Assembly (NCBI GenBank): GCA_034429475.1 | Contig: DAOUGD010000117.1 | Coordinates: forward strand, 1-5,558 | DNA length: 5,558 nucleotides | Origin: JAKQHY01 sp034429475 | GTDB lineage: Bacteria; Chloroflexota; Anaerolineae; B4-G1; SLSP01 | Direction of reading: 5' to 3' | Shown: positions 1-3,464 of the stretch, piece by piece | How positions within the stretch are numbered: position 1 is the stretch's first letter | Layout: each line of letters opens with the position of its first letter | Program-made: the position numbers and the translations under genes | The notes under the pieces: generated by a model | The model's database searches: none | What the model saw: the letters and a program-made list of their open reading frames with translations, nothing else | What the model was told of the DNA's origin: nothing

Positions 1-1227
1 GGCTTGGGTCATGAGCGCACAGATGAGGTTGTAGGTTAACAACCCGGCGGCCAGTTCTTTACGAAACAGCGCGGGAGACTTGGCGGTGAACTCGGCCAGT
101 TCCAAGCTGGTTTTGAGATGGCGGTAGTCCAACTCAATCGGCCACCGGAGCAAGTACTTGGCAATGATTTGCTGCGCACTCCAGTCCAGACGGTTGGTGA
201 CCAGGACGACATACGTGCCCGTGCGGGCGGTATACTGGTAACTGATGACCAGACGCACTTTGCCCAGCGTGGGGATGCGCACGGTGAACGTAAAGGTCCA
301 ATAGACTTGGTCCGCCACGCGGATTTCCCGAAAGGCCCTGTCAGGAATCAAGGGCACCAGGTCTTGCACGGCGATGTGCGGTTTATCAAAAGTCAGAGGG
401 TGATCCTCCGCATCCCGTAAGATAAAGCTCTGGGTTTCCAGGTTGCGATTCTTCTTGAGGATGCTGATCCAATCTTTCCGCCGCCGCTGGGCCACCGCCA
501 CCAAGCGTTCGGAAAGATACCAACCATCGAACAGCAAGGGGCTGAAGCGCACCCGATGGCGAATGGCGGCTTCCACCAACTCGATGGCCAGGTCAATCTT
601 GGTGTGAAACTGCTCATGGAGGGCGACGAACTCCGCATCTTGCAGCAGCGTCTCGTCCACTTGTTTGTGGAGTCGGGCCCGCGCTTTGGCTTGATGGGGA
701 ATCTCTCGGTCGGGAAAATGCTTGTGGACGAAGGCCTCCCACTGCGTACATTCCTCATACCGCCGATAGAGCCGCGCATCCAAGGGAAACCGTACCGCCC
801 CACTGACGTAATGGCTGGTCACCAGGTTGTGCGCCAGGGGATAACTCCCGTCGCCGTGGTCGTAGTGCCGATCCACATACTCGAACAAATCGCCGACATG
901 TTCACACAAGGTGTCATCCACCACTACCGCCGATTCCCGTTTGGATTGCCGCACGGCGTGGGTCTGGGCGAGCACATACTCGATGCGGCGGTGGTTGAGC
1001 CGCGCCTGCGACCAGGGCGCTTCCGAGAAAAAACGGGATAGATTGGTCTTGTCGGCACTGTCCAGGATGCAGCGGGTAATGTTAGCCATACTCTTGTTGG
1101 GCAAGACCCTCAGGCCGGTCAGGTAGTTCTGGAAATGCCGAAACTGCTTGCGGTTCTCAAACAAATCCCGGAAGGCCGCGGCATGGGTAACCACCAGCGG
1201 TGCGGGAGCGACCAGCGGTAATTGCAT
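1..1227 (-). CDS. IS701/IS4-type DDE transposase, C-terminus outside the window
   Basis: This is the transposase of an insertion sequence, which cuts and joins the element's ends through a DDE (RNase H-fold) active site. The frame is open for 409 codons from an ATG at 1227 to the left edge, with no stop. An N-terminal helical region (about residues 15-90) precedes the catalytic core. The first acidic residue lies in VVVDDT (D104 or D105), the second in LLFDGWY (D234), and the Glu is E365. Y358, R361, E365 and K372 match the IS4-superfamily signature Y-2-R-3-E-6-K exactly. IS701-group transposases are usually about 380-450 residues, so only a short C-terminal piece should be missing. A purine-rich AAAGGAAA at 1242-1235 is the likely ribosome-binding site. 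Subfamily assignment (IS701 within the IS4 superfamily) comes from memory of the DDT and DGWY contexts. The terminal inverted repeats cannot be fixed because the other end is not visible. Confidence 0.93.
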   Translation of the reverse strand, partial: MQLPLVAPAPLVVTHAAAFRDLFENRKQFRHFQNYLTGLRVLPNKSMANITRCILDSADKTNLSRFFSEAPWSQARLNHRRIEYVLAQTHAVRQSKRESAVVVDDTLCEHVGDLFEYVDRHYDHGDGSYPLAHNLVTSHYVSGAVRFPLDARLYRRYEECTQWEAFVHKHFPDREIPHQAKARARLHKQVDETLLQDAEFVALHEQFHTKIDLAIELVEAAIRHRVRFSPLLFDGWYLSERLVAVAQRRRKDWISILKKNRNLETQSFILRDAEDHPLTFDKPHIAVQDLVPLIPDRAFREIRVADQVYWTFTFTVRIPTLGKVRLVISYQYTARTGTYVVLVTNRLDWSAQQIIAKYLLRWPIELDYRHLKTSLELAEFTAKSPALFRKELAAGLLTYNLICALMTQA

Positions 1228-1274
1228 CGTATCGTTTCCTTTCGAATCGAGTTAGGATGCACTGCAAGATACCA
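1..1274 (-). mobile_element. Insertion sequence, IS701-like, partial
   Basis: The element is inferred from its transposase gene. Its right boundary lies somewhere between the transposase start (1227) and about 1310, inside or just after the end of the DUF433 gene. The end at 1274 given here is nominal, taken as the first base after the DUF433 stop. No terminal inverted repeat or target-site duplication can be proven, because the other end lies left of the window. The transposase is in the same orientation as every other gene here. Confidence 0.6.
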
Positions 1275-1520
1275 CTACCAGACCAAACGGTCAAAATACA
1301 ACAGTCGAGTAAAAACATCCTCGGCCGTCCAGGCCGCATAACGTAATGCCTGTTGAATATCCGCCGCTTCCCAATCAGAATATTCCGCCAGGATTTCTTT
1401 GGTCGTCATCCCGTTGGTCACCAGGTTGACGACGAGCGCAACCGAAATGCGCATCCCACGAATGCAGGTTTTGCCGCCTAACACTTGCGGACCAAAAGTA
1501 ATGCGATCAAACTGAAACAT
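1275..1520 (-). CDS. DUF433 domain protein, antitoxin-like
   Basis: This is an 81-residue protein of the DUF433 family, small proteins with a predicted winged-helix/HTH-like fold proposed as antitoxins, often encoded next to a DUF5615 PIN-like toxin. The family pattern is clear: residues 5-24 (DRITFGPQVLGGKTCIRGMR) carry the G-G-K-x-C-I-R-G-x-R core. They are followed by a hydrophobic helix (VALVVNLVTNGMTT), EILAEYSDWE and the terminal helix ADIQQALRYAAW. The start is an ATG at 1520 with an AGGAGG Shine-Dalgarno (1531-1526), 5 nt upstream. No DUF5615 partner is seen; a transposase gene begins only 47 nt downstream. The tail after residue 65 (TAEDVFTRLLYFDRLVW) is unlike the usual family end and may have been altered by the insertion. 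Family call is firm; the toxin-antitoxin role is inferred. Confidence 0.9.
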   Translation of the reverse strand: MFQFDRITFGPQVLGGKTCIRGMRISVALVVNLVTNGMTTKEILAEYSDWEAADIQQALRYAAWTAEDVFTRLLYFDRLVW

Positions 1521-1543
1521 ACCGGCCTCCTGCGCAGTGGTTC

Positions 1544-1600
1544 ACCGAATGGCTACCATGAGTGTACCCCAAATTGGGCGGGCGGTGACAACCGAATGGC
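1544..1600. repeat. Paired 10-bp direct repeat flanking a palindrome
   Basis: ACCGAATGGC occurs at 1544-1553 and again at 1591-1600, roughly symmetric about the CCCAAATTGGG palindrome at 1568-1578. The whole arrangement lies in the 95-nt gap between the 114-residue protein gene and the DUF433 gene. It may be a regulator-binding array or chance. Confidence 0.45.
1561..1591 (-). promoter_or_regulatory. Possible promoter and operator of the DUF433 gene
   Basis: On the minus strand a TTGTCA (1591-1586) and a TACACT (1566-1561) could act as -35 and -10 boxes. The spacer is 19 nt, longer than ideal. The -10 lies about 40 nt upstream of the DUF433 ATG. An 11-bp palindrome, CCCAANTTGGG (1568-1578), sits in the spacer, where a repressor would block polymerase. 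A 10-bp direct repeat ACCGAATGGC (plus strand) flanks it at 1544-1553 and 1591-1600. This would fit an autoregulated antitoxin-type gene, but each element is weak alone. Confidence 0.3.
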
Positions 1601-1615
1601 GCGGCCCAGAGTCCC

Positions 1616-1960
1616 CTACCCGCTGCCCGCCGCCACCCCTTGCGCATTCATCTTGTCCGCGATCTTCTTGGCGACCATGCCCAGGCCGGCGAGCGGATTG
1701 GCAAACGTCGTCAGCACCACCTCCAGGATGTCCGGCGCCATCTGCTGGATGGCGCGCAGGCGACGCTGGATGAAGGTCGCGTCGGCCTGGTCGCCTTTCG
1801 CCAGTTCTTGCTCGACCTCTTGCAATTCCGCTGTGACGTCGGCTTTATCGGCCGGCGCCAAGGTGGGACTTTCTGCCACCCGGCGGTAGAAATCCTGGAA
1901 GACGGACGTGGTGGTCTGGTGGGATTCATAGTTGAATTGATCCCGCCCGCCATTCCCCAT
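1616..1960 (-). CDS. Small helical protein, effector-associated type; probably the C-terminal part of a split gene
   Basis: This 114-residue protein starts at an ATG (1960) only 2 nt after the stop of the preceding reading frame. It opens with a glycine/asparagine-rich segment (MGNGGRDQFNYESH). It continues with a predicted all-helical region: FQDFYRRVAESP (21-32), a charged helix DVTAELQEVEQELAKGD (41-57), and a conserved-looking end (residues 74-104: MAPDILEVVLTTFANPLAG, then VAKKIADKM). Proteins with the pattern F-x-D-x-Y-R-R, a Glu-rich helix, APDI-x-EV, NP-x-x-G and KIA are recalled as common hypothetical proteins of Chloroflexota and cyanobacteria, often near STAND NTPases or effector-associated proteins. 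No enzymatic motif is visible. There is no strong Shine-Dalgarno, only GGGG in the end of the previous frame, so translation depends on coupling or on a frameshift. The function is unknown; an adaptor or interaction role is inferred. Confidence 0.75.
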   Translation of the reverse strand: MGNGGRDQFNYESHQTTTSVFQDFYRRVAESPTLAPADKADVTAELQEVEQELAKGDQADATFIQRRLRAIQQMAPDILEVVLTTFANPLAGLGMVAKKIADKMNAQGVAAGSG

Positions 1961-1962
1961 AG

Positions 1963-2244
1963 TCACGCCCCGCCGATGTACGCCCCACCCTCGGTGTTGA
2001 TGGTGGTCGTGGTGTGCGCGACGGGCGCCGCCTGCCGGTATTCTACCAGCAGTGCGTCCATCTTCTGCGCCAGAGCGACGGCGGCGGCCAGAAACAGCCC
2101 CAGCGCACTGACCAGCGCCGTTTTGGGGGTCAAGCTGGAAGGCTTGTAGGTGGATGCCGTCAACGGGTTGGCTTCCAGACGTGGGACGATCTGCGCCTTC
2201 ATAGCCTGGACGGTGGACTGCGCGGCAGGCGTCGGCGCTACCAA
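1963..2244 (-). CDS. Single-pass membrane protein ending in a GGAYIGG motif; probably the N-terminal part of a split gene
   Basis: This frame encodes about 93 residues from a TTG at 2244, although no good start exists in it. It is open back to a stop at 2304-2302, which adds sequence resembling protein (TGAYITCEAQEIVEIL). Visible parts are a polar N-terminal region (residues 1-42), one hydrophobic helix TALVSALGLFLAAAVALA (about 43-60), a short amphipathic stretch (KMDALLVEY), and a Thr/Gly-rich end TTTTINTEGGAYIGG. INTxGGAYIGG-type segments are remembered from Chloroflexota and cyanobacterial STAND/effector-associated proteins, where they normally run on into further glycine repeats and a helical domain. 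Here the frame stops directly after the motif, and the expected continuation (VTMGNGGRDQF) lies in the -1 frame. The TM segment is clear; the function is unknown. Likely one gene with the following 114-residue frame. Confidence 0.62.
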   Translation of the reverse strand: MVAPTPAAQSTVQAMKAQIVPRLEANPLTASTYKPSSLTPKTALVSALGLFLAAAVALAQKMDALLVEYRQAAPVAHTTTTINTEGGAYIGGA

Positions 2245-2280
2245 AATCTCGACAATCTCTTGGGCTTCGCACGTGATATA

Positions 2281-2298
2281 CGCCCCGGTCGGGGGGCG
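2281..2298 (-). other. GC-rich hairpin between the reductase gene and the membrane-protein gene
   Basis: CGCCCC (2281-2286) and GGGGCG (2293-2298) form a perfect 6-bp GC stem with a 6-nt loop. No U-tract follows on the minus strand (the next bases are TATATCACG), so it is not a convincing intrinsic terminator. It overlaps the homopolymer at which the reading frame appears to change, so it could be a translational element, or simply a sequence prone to error. Confidence 0.4.
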
Positions 2299-2337
2299 CC
2301 GTCAATGCGCCGCTCCCGGCCAAGCGCTGGCAACAAG

Positions 2338-2742
2338 TCAAGGGGCAAAGAACACCTCAACAATGGGACTGCCGCGGACCAAATCCTCCACCGAGTTGCC
2401 CTGTTCGCGATACCACCGCGTCTCCGGCGCGCTCATCAACGCCCGCCGGTCGGCGGGGTCGGTGATGACCACGGCGCGCGCCGGCAATTCGACGTGGAGG
2501 GACTCTTTCAGGCAAAACACGAAATCGGGATGGGCTTTCAGGTTCGCCAGCCAATCCCGCCGCACCCGCGACCCGTGGCTGCCGCCCGCATCCGGCGTCC
2601 CGCAGATGATGATGCGCCCGCCCACGTTCGTGAACCAAATCTCCAGCTTGCGGAGCAGCCCCGTCTTGGCGCCGTAGGTGATGATGTCAATCAGCCGGTC
2701 GGTGCGCAAGGCCGCCTGGATTTCAGCGGACAAGGTTGTCAT
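2338..2742 (-). CDS. Deazaflavin (F420)-dependent nitroreductase-family oxidoreductase
   Basis: This 134-residue protein fits the DUF385/Ddn-like family of split-barrel proteins, several of which bind coenzyme F420 and reduce quinones, nitro compounds or other small molecules in the cytoplasm. Family features are IDIITYGAKTGLLRKLEIWF (residues 18-37), the strand NVGGRIIICGTPDAGG, the segment RRDWLANLKAHPDFVFCLK (61-79), the VELPARAVVI strand, and TDPADRRALMS (94-104). The length is near that of minimal family members. The ATG at 2742 is chosen because GGAGGA lies at 2751-2746; a frame extension to 2961 lies inside the upstream gene and reads as off-frame sequence. The gap from the upstream stop is 52 nt with no terminator seen, so it is probably part of the same transcript. 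Substrate is unknown, and cofactor use (F420 rather than flavin or heme) is from family knowledge. Confidence 0.88.
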   Translation of the reverse strand: MTTLSAEIQAALRTDRLIDIITYGAKTGLLRKLEIWFTNVGGRIIICGTPDAGGSHGSRVRRDWLANLKAHPDFVFCLKESLHVELPARAVVITDPADRRALMSAPETRWYREQGNSVEDLVRGSPIVEVFFAP

Positions 2743-2794
2743 CTGTCCTCCATTGTTGAGCATATAGTCACGCCACACCCACAGTAAACTGCCT

Positions 2795-3460
2795 TCAGGA
2801 TTGATCCGCCGGAGACTGGAAAGTGGCTGCCAATTCGTCCGCCAGGAACGCCAATTGCTTGTGGTCGGCATCACCAGGCGGCGTTTGATCCCGCAGCACA
2901 TACAGGAGCAGTACCAGGGCATTCTCACCCCGGTCATTGTACCGCCCCCACAACTTCTCAATCACCGCCTGGACACGCTCCGCCGGACTGTCCCGCGAGG
3001 GGAGCATATCGCGCCACTGGCTGATGCGGCTATCCACAAACAATGGAGAGAGGGCGCTGTCGCTACGGAACGAGTTGGAGCCAAGCAGCATAGTTTGCAG
3101 CCTTTGGTAGAGCTGGGGCAAGATGCCTGGCCTTTCTATAATCGGGACTGCGGCACTGGAGGATGGCGCAGAGTCCTCACTCTGCCGGCGGATGGGGGCG
3201 CCAGATAGATAAGCTTCAGGAGCATCTTCAATAGATGCCACGATCTCGCTAATATCAGCCGCTTCGGATGCTCCTATCCGCCGGCAGAGCGTTTGATATT
3301 GGGCATAATAATCCCGGATTAGCTCCCACTGTGCCTTAATACGGCGCTGTGCCCTGGTTTTCTCCTCGGGTCGATCGGAGGTCTGGATGATTTCCTCGTA
3401 CTGGTGGATAGCGTCATAGGTCTCACGAATGTGACGTTCCAGGTCGTCTTTGCGGCTCAT
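2795..3460 (-). CDS. Two-module helical adaptor, effector-associated-domain-like
   Basis: This 221-residue soluble protein has no visible enzymatic motif. The N-terminal module (about residues 3-62) is a charged helical hairpin, DDLERHIRETYDAIHQYEEI followed by EEKTRAQRRIKAQWELIRDY, resembling N-terminal modules of Chloroflexota STAND/NACHT-type proteins. A polar Ser/Pro-rich linker follows (about 65-112). The C-terminal module (about 113-215) has the pattern SPLFVDSRISQWRDMLPSRD, SPAERVQAVIEKL, NDRGENALVLLLYVL and PPGDADHKQLAFLADEL. I recall this as a recurrent helical domain attached to proteases, CHAT proteins and NTPases in this phylum, of the kind called effector-associated (EAD). The ATG at 3460 is 4 nt after the TPR-protein stop. 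AAGGAG (3473-3468) lies inside the end of that upstream gene, so the two are translationally coupled. An adaptor role in a death- or defence-type signalling complex is inferred; the precise domain names are not certain. Confidence 0.82.
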   Translation of the reverse strand: MSRKDDLERHIRETYDAIHQYEEIIQTSDRPEEKTRAQRRIKAQWELIRDYYAQYQTLCRRIGASEAADISEIVASIEDAPEAYLSGAPIRRQSEDSAPSSSAAVPIIERPGILPQLYQRLQTMLLGSNSFRSDSALSPLFVDSRISQWRDMLPSRDSPAERVQAVIEKLWGRYNDRGENALVLLLYVLRDQTPPGDADHKQLAFLADELAATFQSPADQS

Positions 3461-3464
3461 ATTT

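Larger units (their letters stand above)
1616..2305 (-). pseudogene. Proposed reconstructed gene: membrane helix + glycine motif + helical domain, with two frame changes
   Basis: A plausible single gene starts at a TTG (2305-2303), 7 nt downstream of GGGAG (2317-2313). If the C6 run (minus strand, 2296-2291) were C5, it would read MTAPPTGAYITCEAQEIVEIL and join the membrane-helix frame. If the G4 run (1971-1968) were G5, it would continue from INTEGGAYIGG into GVTMGNGGRDQF and the 114-residue frame. The result is about 229 residues with one membrane helix, a glycine motif and a helical domain. The two changes cancel in frame. Sequencing or assembly errors in homopolymers, a decayed gene, or programmed frameshifting are all possible. 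Confidence 0.45.

Noticed and set aside
118..1126. Plus-strand and alternative minus-strand open frames across the transposase
   Set aside because: The transposase frame carries the complete DDE and Y-R-E-K signature across the region, so the others are shadows.
1281..1292. GACC-AAAC-GGTC inverted repeat near the end of the DUF433 gene as an IS terminal repeat or terminator
   Set aside because: The arms are only 4 bp, no U-tract follows, and the other IS end is not available for comparison.
1157..1339. 60-codon minus-strand frame between the DUF433 and transposase genes as a toxin
   Set aside because: It overlaps both genes out of frame and lacks the N-terminal pattern expected of a DUF5615/PIN-like toxin.
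2281..2298. GC hairpin as an intrinsic terminator
   Set aside because: No run of U follows the stem on the transcribed strand.
1616..2341. A single uninterrupted 241-codon minus-strand frame
   Set aside because: Only its C-terminal 114 residues look like protein. Its first ~120 are Arg/Gly/Ala-rich off-frame sequence, while the overlapping frame holds a membrane helix and the GGAYIGG motif.
2014..2787. 257-codon plus-strand open frame
   Set aside because: It lies opposite the reductase and membrane-protein genes, is rich in Arg, Pro, Gln and His as expected of antisense GC-rich sequence, and shows no recognisable domain.
2743..2961. N-terminal extension of the reductase to an upstream ATG
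   Set aside because: It overlaps the adaptor gene by over 160 nt, has an unusual Cys/Trp/Arg-rich composition, and the ATG at 2742 has a good Shine-Dalgarno.
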